From Flammula alnicola (lineage: Eukaryota > Basidiomycota > Agaricomycetes > Agaricales > Strophariaceae): 64,000 nucleotides of DNA. Location of the stretch: positions 1,240,001 to 1,304,000 of the forward strand of contig JADNRV010000002.1 in NCBI GenBank assembly GCA_015499995.1. Reading direction: 5' to 3'. The notes under the pieces are model-generated. The model ran no database searches, had not been told where the DNA came from, and saw only the letters and a list, made by a program, of their open reading frames with translations. Position numbers and translations under genes: made by a program. This document shows, piece after piece, positions 13,740 through 25,005 of this stretch (positions are counted from its first letter, which is position 1; every line of letters begins with the position of its first letter).

Positions 13740-14015
13740 CCGGAAGGACTTGTTGGACTGGAAACAGAAATGGCCGGCGTGAGGAGTGGGGCGTTGAGCG
13801 TGTTGCCTGTCACGGTGATGGGTGTGAGAGGTAACTGGCGAGAGCGATATTGATGAGACGATGGTGCACAGAGAGCCGGAAGGAGTTGTTGGAGTGGAAA
13901 CAGAAACGCCCGGCGTGAGGAGTGGGGCGTTGAGTCACTTGAGTGTGTTGCCTGTGATGGGTGTGCACTGTGAGAGGTAACTGGCGAGAGCGATGTTGAC
14001 GAGTAGGGGGCCAGA
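13740..14015. repeat. Tandem direct repeat, two units of about 136 bp
   Basis: The motif CGGAAGGACTTGTTGGACTG at 13741 recurs as CGGAAGGAGTTGTTGGAGTG at 13877. The following GGAGTGGGGCGTTGAG, GTGTTGCCTGT and AGAGGTAACTGGCGAGAGCG blocks are also duplicated in the same order, with small insertions. A minus-strand open frame crosses the repeat but is rich in Ser, Pro and Thr and has no family match, so I treat the region as non-coding. Confidence 0.8.
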
Positions 14016-14508
14016 TCAGCTGGGAATGCACGTTTTCGAACATTAGAAGAGATGTAGAAAGATGGTAAGCTAAAGAAAATGAAAGAAAGAGGACAGACGC
14101 GTCGAGGAATGACGACGGCGCGCTCGGAAAACATATCCTGAGGGCATACGGGAATTCGCGTCAGGCAAGGGTCCCGCCCGGTTCTTTGGTTGGAAGTGTC
14201 CCAGACTCTCTTAGCAGGCCCGCCAAATTGGGACTGTTAAGAGCTCGTCCGAGACTAACCAGGTCAGTACAATCGCGAGGTTCTTATTGGAATAATTCGA
14301 ATCTTCGACCAGTTCTGCTGCACCAATATCTACGCGGTTCTCCACTTTATCTTATCCAATTTTATCCGTCAGGAAGCGCCTGCACTCTTGTTTGTCTCTA
14401 TTTTGCAAAGGCTTGTCGTTTTTTGACCCCCATCCATCTTGTGCTGCCAATCGAGGACAGCTCAAACGCTCGTTTTATTTCTCCACTCATCCTTCTCCCA
14501 TTCAAAAC
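14016..14508. promoter_or_regulatory. Upstream region of eIF3h
   Basis: About 490 bp lie between the tandem repeat and the eIF3h start. It is T-rich near 14340-14420 and holds no supported gene. It probably contains the promoter and 5' UTR. Confidence 0.4.
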
Positions 14509-15891
14509 ATGGCAGCAACATCCATGGCTGCTGCCCTTGCGGCATCCCTCCCAGCACCTTCTGCGATAGCCGCAGCGCCAACCCCCACATACGAGGCAAT
14601 CCCAGCTTCCATGGCCAAAGTCATCGATATTGAAGCTGACATTCCACTCAACTGCGTGCAACTCGACGGATTGGTATGTTTTGCATATTATTAATCTTCT
14701 CACAACGTATAACCATGAGGAGATCTTGTTGACATTTCTGTTACGCAGGTTGTTACCAAAATCATTAAACACGCACGAGAAGCTCCCTCTTCAACCGCCC
14801 ATGGGTTATTGTTAGGACTCGATCTCGATGGCGTCCTCGAAGTCTCCAATTCGTTCGCTCTACCCCACCATGTGGGCGACGAGGATGACAAGTCCTCAAA
14901 GTCAAGTGGTATGTATGAATTCATTGATCTACTTAAGCTGGGGCCCCACTCATCTGGGTCTTGGATTCTTAGCACGCCACCAGGCATCCATGCTCCGTTC
15001 GTTGAAGGAGGTGCAGGCGGACGACAGTGTAATTGGCTTCTACCAAGCGACGACACTAGGCGCATTTCTCAATCAGACATTGGTGGATACTCAGGCTATT
15101 CATCAAGATAAGCTTAGACACGGAGGTATTGTTATTGTACACGGTACGCACGTTGCACGGACCTAAATATCGGCGGCTGAAAAATTTCTTCATACAGACC
15201 TGTCACAAACCGCACGGGGGAACGCCTCGTTCCGGGCATACCGATTAACGGCAGCGTTTTTAGATGCATATAAAAAATCGAACTTTAGCACCTCAAGGCG
15301 AGTCATTTGATGAGTGCTGCTGCAAGGGGCTTATTAATGGGGCATTGGAACAGTCTGATGAGCCATCGTCTAACATTTTCATCGATTTTGGAAGAAGTGC
15401 CTCTCAAAATCCGAACGAACCCTCTGCTGGGTGCGTTCCTCGGCAAGCTGACAGAGACAAGCAAAGAGCCCCTCTCAAGCGCCACAGTGCAGAGTAGAGA
15501 AACGGCAGGACTAGGCCCGTCATTCTCGGTACTTGATCTCGGAACAGGAGGAGTAACGCGGAATCTGGAGCAAATCATCGAAGCTGTAGACAACTATCGG
15601 ACAGAAGAAGGCAATCTATCGTATATGAGCCGACAAATAGCCCGTGAGCGAGCCAAGGCGGAGAACTACATTGCGAAACGCAAGGAGGAGAATGGGGCTC
15701 GGGTTGCGCAAGGCCTTGCGCCGCTTCCAGAGGAAGATGTAACACGGCTGTTCAAGATACCTGCAGAGCCCAGCAGACTTGAAAGCCTGCTTATTCTTGG
15801 ACAGATTGACGCGTATGGAAAGAGTTTGGCTGGGAGTGCGAGTACGGGGCTAGTTAAGATGTACGCAGCGAATGCAGGATCGGATGTTTGA
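14509..15891 (+). CDS. EIF3H: Translation initiation factor eIF3 subunit h (MPN domain)
   Basis: This is a subunit of the eIF3 complex, which loads mRNA on the 40S subunit. A short Ala/Pro-rich leader is followed by the MPN domain: V-Q-L-D-G-L, V-V-T-K-I-I-K-H-A-R-E, G-L-L-L-G-L-D-L-D-G-V-L-E-V-S-N-S-F and D-S-V-I-G-F-Y-Q-A-T-T-L-G. The catalytic JAMM residues are absent, as expected for this subunit. The helical half contains H-R-L-T-F-S-S-I-L-E-E-V-P-L and N-Y-I-A-K-R-K-E-E-N. Introns follow L-D-G-L, K-S-S and I-V-H. The intron at 15298-15353 starts with GC and is needed to join N-F-S-T-S to S-L-M-S-H-R-L-T-F. All frames are intact. Confidence 0.93.
15298..15353 (+). other. GC-AG intron in eIF3h
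   Basis: The donor is GCGAGT, the acceptor is ACAG, and the length is 56 nt. Reading through it hits a stop or shifts the frame. Removing it gives the family-like FSTSSLMSHRLTFSS. Confidence 0.72.
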
Positions 15892-16045
15892 TTAGAGAAT
15901 ATCATTCCATTATTTGAGTCGTGTACAACGCATGGATGGCAACGGACCAAACAAAGAAATAAGATGGATGGTTGCCTTCCAGATTGGGACTCTCGACTCT
16001 TCACCCTCCTTCTCCTCCTTCCTTCCTTTTTTTTTCTTTTTAAGT

Positions 16046-16053
16046 TATAAAAG
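16046..16053 (+). promoter_or_regulatory. TATA box of the RlpA-like gene
   Basis: TATAAAAG lies 44 bp before the start codon, after a long pyrimidine tract at about 16003-16041. This is a typical layout for a strongly expressed secreted-protein gene. Confidence 0.5.
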
Positions 16054-16089
16054 ATCCCTTCACTCCTTTGCCATCCCTCCTTACCAGCC

Positions 16090-17048
16090 ATGTCTTTCGC
16101 CAAGTGTCTCGTCCTCTTCCTCTCTCTCGCCGCCTCCGCCAACGCCCTCGCTACCCCTCATGTCGTCAGGCATCCCTCCCACCACCGCGCGATTGCTGCC
16201 CGCGTTGCCGCCCCTGCCCCCGTAGATGTCCCTGCCCTGTCTCTCCGCAAGCGCCAGAACACTCAGCGCTGCAGACAGCGCTCTTCCTCCGTTCAAGCTC
16301 CCTCCTCCACTCACCCTGCTTCCTCGGCCAATATCCTGCCAGTGAGCAAGCCGACAACATCTGCCAAGGCGGCTCCTCCTCCTGCCCCTACAACGTCGAC
16401 GAAGAAAGCGACCCCGACACCAGCTCCAGCTCCAGCCCCTGCTACTACCCATGTTCAACAAGCCGCTCCCGCTCCTGCTCCGGCTACCACCAAGCAGTCG
16501 TCCACTGGTAGCAGCTCCAACCTCCCTAGCTTCATGGTTGGCACACAAACCGGCCAAGGCACTTTCTATGCCAGTCAGTTCACTCCTCTTTTATTCGTTG
16601 CGTTCATTTTTCTCATTTTTTTACTAGCTGGCTTGGGTGCATGTGGTATCACCAATACAGACACTGACCACATTGCCGCCGTTTCTCACCTCCTATTCGA
16701 CAACTTCCCGTACGTTTCTTTTGTCGGTCATTTTTGGCCGCAAATCACTAATTGATTCGACCTTGACCATAATTTGCAGTGGTTACAACGGGGTGAATCC
16801 CAACAGCAATCCACTGTGCGGTAGGACTGTCACCGCCCACTGTATGCAAATTTCTCATCATTTTCTTGGCTGTTATTAACCAATTTTTCTGTTGCTGTGC
16901 AGATCAAGGCAAGAGCGTCACGGTGGCTCTTACCGACCGATGCACAGGCTGTGCCGTCACTGATCTCGACTTCTCCCCTTCCGCCTTCAACCAACTCGCC
17001 GATTTCGCCGTTGGCCGCATCTCCGGCATGACCTGGACTTGGAATTAG
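16090..17048 (+). CDS. Secreted RlpA-like double-psi beta-barrel protein
   Basis: It starts with a signal peptide (M-S-F-A-K-C-L-V-L-F-L-S-L-A-A-S-A-N-A) and probably a propeptide ending at L-R-K-R. A long Pro/Ala/Thr/Ser linker follows (residues about 60-140). The C-terminal 110 residues form the barrel: G-Q-G-T-F-Y-A-T-G-L-G-A-C-G-I-T-N, N-P-L-C-G-R-T-V-T-A, and V-A-L-T-D-R-C-T-G-C-A-V-T-D-L-D-F-S-P-S-A-F. Three introns (about 16573-16628, 16709-16779, 16842-16903) keep phase. In basidiomycetes the family includes riboflavin-aldehyde-forming-enzyme-like and barwin/expansin-like proteins, and a cell-wall role is the usual inference. The substrate cannot be told from sequence. Confidence 0.85.
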
Positions 17049-17525
17049 ATTGCCCGTCGGAGTCCCACCACCTGCTTCTCTTCGATCCCCGTCAAACCAG
17101 TTTGACGATGCCCCTCTTTTTCTTATGACTCTATACACCACATCCGGTTGGCGATGTGCGGCGCCAGAGGCGTCATTCCTTCCCTTTTTCGTCTCTTTTG
17201 CGAGTCAAAATGACACGGAGAAGGCTGGAAAGAAAGGCTTTATTTGCATCCTGCTCAGCATTTTTATATCCTTTTTTTATCTCTAACTTGATACCGAATG
17301 GAAACGAGCTTGCTCGTCATTTACCTTACTGTACTTGCTTTGGTCATGTATGCTGTTTCACCGTTCTTGTTCCGCCAGTCGGTCAAGGCCGTACTTCTGA
17401 TCAATGAAATAGAACTCAACAATTTTAAACTCCTTTCGTGCTCGTCGGCGATTAGTCTCTTGAGTTCCTTGCACTTTCGGGTCAGGAATAAAGGGTATCC
17501 AACATCCTCCTACATGAAAGTGTTT
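17049..17525. other. Convergent 3' UTR region
   Basis: This lies between the stops of the RlpA-like gene and IPI1. The open frames here look like chance. AATAAA-like stretches are weak. Confidence 0.4.
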
Positions 17526-20500
17526 TCATTTTTTCTTCGTAGAAGAGCTCGACACATGCAACCAATAATCTTGCTCCTCTTCTCCGGCAACGGCTAATCC
17601 GACCGCTCTCGAAAGACCCTCAAACTCCTTCCCCTCATTCTTGTCCAAACTCATAGCCGTGGTCGCTACATCTAGGGCAAGAAGGCGCACTCGTGACACT
17701 GACGACACGGGCAGCTTTTTGTAAGGCCCAGGCAGAGCCCCGCGGCTTGGATGGTCCATGTAGAAATAAGGAACGAGCCGTGATTGGAGCGAAGCGATTA
17801 TCTGCGTGCCAGCGTCAATTAAACGGCGTTAAACGCACAAAGACTCTTTCTGAGACATCCAGTCAAGAGCACGCACCTCAGATTGGGCTGCTTTTGGTCG
17901 ACGCTGGAGAACACGCAGCAGGGTCCGCAGTATTACCTGAGACGGAGTGGGTGAACACATTAACCGTGCTCGTTTTGGACAGGAAATTGGGTTATGGACT
18001 TGCCTCTGTGCTGGGTAGGTTGCTGCTTCCCAGTTCCCAGAGAACTTGTGGTAAATGTAAAAACCACGCATCGAATTTTGCCTTTACCGCAGGATCTCTA
18101 TCTGAATTGAAGTTGCCGCGATAGTGGGGTTCCAGACCCAACTAGACATGAATGCGACGTAAATATAGGTTGTGCCGCGAGACTAATCAGGTTCAAGGAA
18201 GGAAGGGGGGACATACCAGCATGAGCCGCGCGACAAACTCGACCGTCAACCGCTTACACGCTGACTTGGACGTCACTTTAGTCGCATGGTCCAGCGTCGC
18301 GTGGAGGACCTCTTCAGAATCCTGCGCGCTACTCGCACTTGAGGTGACGCTGATCAACGCCCAGACAGTCGGCAGCAGCGCGCGGTAAGCCGTGGGGTTG
18401 ATCGGAACGCCGACTTGGGCCGAAGAAGCAGGTTCGCCACGAAGTCGACGAATGATGTATTGCGTCACCCGGTCTGTCTGGATCGTTGGTCTGCTTTTTG
18501 GCCCTGTGGGGTGGGTCGATGGGCGACCGCGTGCCTTCCGCGTCTGATGAGACCGGAAAGCCGCGTCTTCGGCGGCGTTCACAGCTAAGGAGGTGAGTTC
18601 GCAGAATATGAGGTTGAATTCCTCGTACGACTGCTCGAGCTGTAGCGTCATTCGCATATGAGCATTGTTCTGGTTACAAAAAGAGAACAATGCGCAATAT
18701 ACCTTGGCGTCCCTTGATGATGCTGGGAAGTAGGGCACCATGTAGTTGACAATGCTTTCTAGTCGTACGATATGGGCTTGGTCAATCTACGTTGACGATC
18801 AGTTTACACCATCAGAAGTTCTTATATTAACTCACATTTTCTGGAGATTGCATGATGACATGGTACAAGCTTTGGACTATCCGGGCAATGACAACTATGA
18901 GCTGGACTTCCGTCTCGGAAGGAGTTGAGCTCGGCGAGAATACAGCAGGTGCACAATCCAGATAGGTTTCAATAATCGTCGAATGAAGCGTGTTGGCAAG
19001 ATGCTGTGGACAATAAGCGTCAGCTAAATAGAATAATGAATGAAAATAAATGATTCGTACAGATACGAATTCGACACTGGCAAGTTGGGAGTTGCAGGTA
19101 TTTTCCTTTGCACCCGAGACATCTATAGTATTAGCAAGCGCTTGTAACTTCCAGGGTTCGCCCAACGTGCTTTCGAGTAAAGGATAATGCTGGGTGAAGA
19201 TATCGCCAAGTTCATCGTCTGGTGAGATTTCCGGCTGCCAAGTCCTAAAGAGGCATTTTCGTTTGGTTGCGTTGAAAGTAGGTTCGAGCAGGGATTCAAA
19301 GGAATAGTATGCTTCTAATGATGGGAAGACATTCCTCATAAACACAGCATCCAGAGCAGTGCTTGAAGCTAGCGGGGTGTTTCCTTTCTCTGAGGTGGAT
19401 ATGCTATCCAAGGGGGATAAAGCAACACGGAGGAAGGTTGAAAGAGAACGAAGGACGACCAGCTTGGACTAGAGAAAAAATCATTATAATCGAATAAATA
19501 AATAAAAGAGAACAGGGTCCACATACCGCAGAAGTCAGCACCACACTCGCTGTCGATGTTGCAATCAATGGTCCTAAAACGACGAAACGATTAGAGGTCC
19601 ACGCCATCCCAAAAATTTTAAAAAAAGTTAAAGCACCATTTATTTCTCCGTACTTTGTGCCCGCATTGAGGATGCCTAGATAGCCTCCCAAAGCCCGACT
19701 TCCATGACTGTCAGTGGTTTCGCACCATCCTGCCACCACACTCTCAGGAATGCATTCTAGCAAAATGTCAAGGAATCGTATGGCGTCAATCCTGATCTCC
19801 GGGAAAATGTGTGTTTGTGCGGAGGTGGTGAATAAGAGGAGCAAAGGCGAGTGGGGGATGAGATCTTCCTAGAATGTAGATGAGAAAAAAAGATTGGATG
19901 TGGAAGGATAGAAAGACATACTGAGGGGATCTTTGGCAAAAGCCAGTTGAATAATGAAAGTAGTTGTTTACGAACTCCGGCATCCTGTTCTTCGATTAGC
20001 AAGGGTGATCGCTAAGATGCAAGTATACGCACCTCGTCTCCGATTACTCGAACGAGTGCATTCACCAAGGGCGTCAGACATGAGTCCAGAAGTTCCCAAT
20101 TCGCATCGAACAACTCCCGCAGACCAAGTATCGCGTCTTGCACCAAAAAGTGAGTAACGCATAGGTCGTGTTACAATAGAAATCCACCTTTCCGCTGCCC
20201 AGCATTATAATGCTTAAGATGTGATATCAAGTCTGCGAACGTCAATTGCCTTCTGGTGATCGGCTGGGACGTGTCCTTGTCAACGGCGATGCTTTGCGAG
20301 GGTAGAACAATAGCTAGTTTGTCATGCTCTCAGAGGCAGTATTGGGATAATGGAGATAAGGGCGCTCACATCTCGCTTTGAATGATGTATCTATCGCATT
20401 ATTCGCAACCGCTTTCCCTTTCCCAAGCTTGAGTTTGGCTTTCTGAACACAAAAGACATGAGTATGTCACCAGAACGAGCGTGTGCCAGATGGAGATGAT

Positions 20501-20551
20501 TACCGAAAAGTCTGCAACCTTCTCCTTCTTCTTCTTTGCGCTTTTGGGCAT
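17526..20551 (-). CDS. IPI1: IPI1/TEX10-like component of the Rix1 (pre-60S) complex
   Basis: This nucleolar/nuclear protein works with Rix1/PELP1 and Ipi3/WDR18 in ITS2 processing and pre-60S export. The first exon (start 20551) is M-P-K-S-A-K-K-K-K-E-K-V-A-D-F, followed by a basic segment. The conserved IPI1 domain follows: H-L-K-H-Y-N-A-G-Q-R-K-D-A-I-L-G-L-R-E-L-F near 20210-20120 and G-D-E-D-A-G-V-R-K-Q-L-L-S-L-F-N-W-L-L-P near 20040-19930. Helical repeats run to a conserved end, S-R-L-V-P-Y-F then G-P-Y-K-K-L-P near 17765-17700. Introns near the 3' end include 17937-18003 (GC donor) and a 75-nt intron just after it. No frame loss was noted over 3 kb. Confidence is high for the N-terminal domain and moderate for the exon joins at the C-terminus. 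Confidence 0.85.
17937..18003 (-). other. GC-AG intron in IPI1
   Basis: The donor GCAAGT follows L-P-S-T-E, the acceptor CTCAG precedes V-I-L-R-T-L-L, and the phase is 0. The intron is 67 nt long. Confidence 0.6.
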
Positions 20552-21458
20552 CCTGAATATATGGGAATGTGGATGTATAGGATATCCACGTCCAGAGTTT
20601 CGAGCAAGACCGTTGAACGAGAGTCGAAATTTAGATTGGACAGAAAATGATTGCTTTGTGCGGCCCGAACGGTCCGTGACTAGGCTCCTTGACTCGGTAC
20701 GGTCGACTTCGAACCTTCAACTTCGTCGGCAATTTTGACTGTGATGCATATGGGCTGGCTTGCCTCAGAAATAGCACACTCGCGATCCTACTTACGAACA
20801 CTTGACTTCCTATGACTCGTCTCCCCAAGGTCTCCAAAATCTTCTTTTGCCACGGTATCTACTATCAGAGACCGAAGTACTAGTGCCACTCTGTTGCGGT
20901 GTCGCTGCCCACCGCTGCTGTCAGTGGCGTCTTGCTCAACATAAGGAGGAGTATGCCGCATATTTTACGCGCTTTTGAGGGCTCGCGTATACAGTAGTCC
21001 GGCGTTGTGCGTTGTCGAGAGACTATTGCAAGTGACGTCGTCGGGGGCTTTGCGGTACTAGGAACTACGACGATGAATCCCTCCTATGTGGCCTAAATAT
21101 CCCAGATCTTTTATTTATTCCCGGGCTTTGAGAGGACTAAAATTATCCAATATTTTCAAACAATCGACGAGCAGATTAAGCGCTGCTTCTCCGTCGACAA
21201 CTGTGGCACGAAATTATGGTATGTTCTCTGTTCGCTATCGCCCTCTTTCCCCACTTCTTACCTTGATCAGATGACGGTTCTCGCGTCATGTTCTGAGGTT
21301 GAACGGGATGTTTTCTCCCGCATGCTGCAAAACCATGCATCGACATCGCTGGCACTCCTCCTTTTCCGGTATTCTACCGAAGAAACTTCTCCCACCAGCC
21401 TTGCGCTCAATATATATAAAATCATACCCAATTGCCGTCGGGGAAGAAGCAAGCCACC
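20552..21458. promoter_or_regulatory. Divergent intergenic region, IPI1 and GH5
   Basis: No coding sequence can be supported. TATATATAAA at 21411-21420 lies 39 bp before the GH5 start and is a good TATA box. The GH5 start context GCCACCATGA is close to the eukaryotic consensus. Confidence 0.55.
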
Positions 21459-23821
21459 ATGAGGTCCTTATTAGCCCTGATTTTCAGTGGACTCCTCGCC
21501 TTTACAGGAGCTCAAGCCTTCACGCCTTCGCCGATCCCAGAAGGGTTCGTGACTCAAAAAGATGGACAGTTCCAACTCGACGGAAAATCTTTTGTACGTC
21601 GTAAAAATTACACGTCGACCCTCATTGATTCGCGTTAAAATGAAGAACTTCGTTGGGGCGAACTCCTATGTGAGACACCAACTAATTATCACCATCCACA
21701 CTTACATTAAATGCAAAAATTACCCTTCGTTGACTGTCTCTAGTGGCTGCCTCTGTTGACAAGCACGGCCGACATCGATGCAACGTTCAAAGAAATGCAA
21801 GGAGCTGGTGTTAAGGTCCTCCGTACATGGGTAAATCATATCCAATGTCTGTTATTCTTCCCGGCACTAAAATCTCTTCTTTTTTTTTAACTACTCAGGG
21901 ATTCAATGCAATAAACGGGTCAGAGTTGGCCGGAGCTCTCCAGTCTGGCTTGACATATTATCAAGTAATGATACTTGGCTTTTGTACCTCGAGCGCGTTG
22001 CGTTAACCACGTTTGAACTAGGTTTGGAACTCCAGCGACTGGGTCCTGAATGATGGCCCACAGGGACTCCAGAGACTGGACTATGTAGTCAACACAGCGG
22101 GGAAGTACGGGATCAAACTCATTCTTGCTTTTACCAACAACTGGTAATATTTCCTAGCTGAGCACCAAGCGATTCATCTATTTACCTTTTGCCTCTTTGA
22201 TTGAAGGGTGGGCTATGGCGTGAGTATTGATTGACATCTTAGAAAGGTTCCGATATTTACCACAGCATATAGGGAGCAGAACTATACATCGATTGGATAG
22301 CCGGTGCTGGCAATACCCATGATGTTTTTTACACCAATCCAAAGATTATTGCTTCTTATCGTTTGTCATAATTTTCACAGTTGACAATTATGCATTCACT
22401 CATGCCTCGTCATAGAACGTTATGTCACTACCATCGTCAATAGATACAAGAACTCCCCAAACATCTTTGCCTGGGAACTGGAGAATGAAGCAAGATGTTT
22501 GGGCGACCTTCCCGCGGGCCCAGCGTGTGTTCCTGGGACAGAACTTCTGACCCATTGGTACAAGCAACAGTCAGACTTCGTTCGCTCGCTGTCTGTGCAT
22601 TCTTCAAGCAAGCGTGCAACCGAGTGCTAATCTTAATCTCTAGCGATCCCTTCCACATGATCACCACGGGAGGAGAGGGTCACTTCTTTTGGAAGAACAA
22701 AAACGTGGGGTACTGGTTTAACGGAAACTTCGTCTCCGATTATAACTTTAATGGTCAAGGTGGGCCTAGACAATGCTCTTACCTTATGTGTAATTCATTC
22801 GACGCGTTACGCAGCTGGCGAAGATTTTGACGAAGAGTTGACACTTAGCAACATCGATTTCGGCACATATGTGAGTCCCTTTCTGTGGGGTCTCGTATGT
22901 TTGTGTTACTTATGGCCGTTGTTATAAACAGCATCTATACCCTCAATCCTGGTCAGTAGTCCTTATTCCGTACTGTATAACATCTCAACTTGATGCACAT
23001 CAGGTACTCGGAATTGGTGGGCAGTAATGATAGATGCTGTCATTGTCAAATGTTGAACATTCAGAACAGGACACACCAGGTTCGAATTTCACGATAAAAG
23101 ACTGGGGACTTTTCTGGATACAGACACACGCTAGCGGTAATTATAGGATGCCCTGATATCTTCGAATTGCTGACCATTGTATATTCTAGCTGCACAGAAA
23201 GCCAACAAGCCCGTTCTTCTCGAGGAATTCGGAGTTTCTGGTCTGCGTAAGTCTTTCCGAAATTTGGTCAAGGACCTATTCCTATTCCCATCACCACCTT
23301 GCAGAAAATAAGACGGAAATATACCCCGAGTGGGTTGATTTGGCGTTGAAGACGAATCATGCGTAAGTCTTGACTATTTCAGCCCTTTATGAGATTCTAG
23401 CTAATTTTTTTTTTTGATAGTGGGCGAGTTCATTCATCCCTTTAATGTTGTGAAGTATTGACCGATTGTCTAGTATTTTTCCCTGGCAATTTGGTATGCT
23501 GGGCTTGAAGGAAAGTGGGGGCAATCGCCTCATCAAATACGCCGATGCCCTCATTGATGGCGTAAGTTTCCTCCATATCGCGACCTTACGAGTTAGCTAA
23601 TCGTATAATTGTTACAGGCTTCACCCAACGACGGTAAGACGATTTAATCTTGGACAACTTATAGAATTGATACCAGCGGAGGGTACAGGCTTTGCCATCT
23701 ACAAGAATCAGACAGCCATTTGGAGCATCTTTACGTACGGTCCCACAACTTTTGTAAAACAACACTAGCTAACGACGACTTTAGAAACGCTGCAAAAGTC
23801 CAAGCCAGTCGATCAAAATGA
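21459..23821 (+). CDS. GH5 family endo-beta-mannanase-like secreted glycosidase
   Basis: This is a secreted enzyme, probably hydrolysing beta-1,4-mannan in plant cell walls. Signal peptide [20 protein letters not shown]. The barrel contains F-V-G-A-N-S-Y-W-L-P-L-L, V-K-V-L-R-T-W-G-F-N-A, the acid/base region [21 protein letters not shown], and the nucleophile region [11 protein letters not shown]. The WELENEAR motif differs from the WELxNEPR usual in classical mannanases, so the exact subfamily is uncertain. There are about 15 small exons, including a 13-nt exon at 22207-22219 (V-G-Y-G). No carbohydrate-binding module is seen. All junctions checked keep the frame. The gene stands alone among housekeeping genes. 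Confidence 0.88.
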
Positions 23822-24105
23822 ATCAATCGAGGGAAGAATGACTCTCGATACCGTGAATGTTGCTGTATGTACCCGATGATGCTGAGTTTTTTGACTGCCT
23901 TAGTGTTTTCAAGCAGTGATCTTGCAATGAGATGAAACGATCTATATTTTCGCTCCTCCGCGTCGCCATGGATTAATACATACATGGCTTCATCATCTTC
24001 CTTGAAAGTCTATTCAGTCGAGGGGCAAGCGGTACCGAGCACAATAATGCCCACCAGACTCTCTGTCGTTGGACGGTCCCCATGAGCAACCCAACGTGCC
24101 TTACT

Positions 24106-24511
24106 CTAGCGCCCGGACTGGCACACAATAGTGATTCCTTGGGACGGCATCGCTGGGTATTCGGAAGGTGGGGCACGCTTTTTGACAAAAACATCTGTCG
24201 CCGAGATTCGGGTGTCTTTCCACACTTTCACACTGGAGCGAGGACCCAATGTTAACAATTAACGGGGTACGTGTAAATGAATCCCTCAACACGCACGAGA
24301 TTTGTGCTTTTCGGCTTTGTTGTTTTAATAAATAATGATACGAAGACCCTGCATTCAGGACCAACGAGATGCTCTCTTGTGGGTGGAGCAATACGGTCGC
24401 ACCGAAAGCAAAATCATTGTCTCCGCCTTGAGTCAACTGCAAGGTGGAAGCCTCTGCGGTATCATTGAAAAATTCGAACAAGATCTCGAAAGGGAGAGTG
24501 CACGTCGGCAT
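24106..24511 (-). CDS. Small unnamed basidiomycete protein, copy 1
   Basis: Two exons encode about 110 residues. The first reads M-P-T-C-T-L-P-F-E-I-L-F-E-F-F-N-D, then L-L-H-P-Q-E-S-I-S-L-V-L-N-A-G-S-S-Y-H-Y-L. The second, after an intron of about 75 nt, reads V-K-V-W-K-D-T-R-I-S and ends at TAG 24106. The first half aligns with the gene at 28075-28492 (shared N-D, Q-L, L-L-H-P-x-E, L-x-L-x2-G-x-S-Y-x-Y). Similar short proteins occur in mushroom genomes as I recall. There is no known function, no signal peptide, and a probable compact beta fold. Confidence 0.65.
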
Positions 24512-25005
24512 GATGAGTCGCAAGACGCCAGTAGCTCATAGGGACATTGAGCTATATGTACTCAGCAGACGTAGACGAACTGTAAAAATGTCTATGAGCG
24601 TAACTTCTATTCCCCACCGGAACGTGTACGCTGGGACTTCCTCTGGCTCGTCTTATTGTTCTAGTCAGATCCGGAAAAATGCTAATTGTCTTCCTGCCGC
24701 CTCATGGACAAGCCCGGGAATTTCCCTGATGCAGTTTGGATAGATTCGCCTTGTGCGGACTTGACCAAATCCAATGGCGGCTTCATTGTCATTTAATCCT
24801 TCGACGAACTCGGATTGCAGCCGGAGATAAGATATGTATGTATATCGGTCGAGGTCGTAATAATGGTACTAGTAGTACTACTAGATCGTAACTGAAAGCA
24901 TGACATGAATTGTTCCATAAAAAATAGACTGAAGAAATATGTAATGCGCCTGTCGCCTGCCGACATAAGGAGTAGCATGTCCACTGATGCATTTGAACAG
25001 TTCCT
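24512..25005. other. Intergenic
   Basis: This lies between small protein copy 1 and the 3' end of the ML-domain gene. I see no gene; short open frames on both strands lack any family pattern. A small GTACTAGTAGTACTACTAG near-palindrome lies near 24866. Confidence 0.35.

Noticed and set aside
13694..14134. 146-codon minus-strand frame
   Set aside because: It runs through the tandem repeat, is Ser/Pro/Thr-rich by composition, and matches no family. Probably non-coding.
17298..17597. Hydrophobic plus-strand frame after the RlpA-like gene
   Set aside because: It lies between two convergent stops in 3' UTR sequence, with no family pattern and no good start context.
24850..24890. Small TAGTAC palindrome as a regulatory site or terminator
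   Set aside because: Short and AT-rich; fungal genes do not use hairpin terminators, and nothing nearby supports a function.
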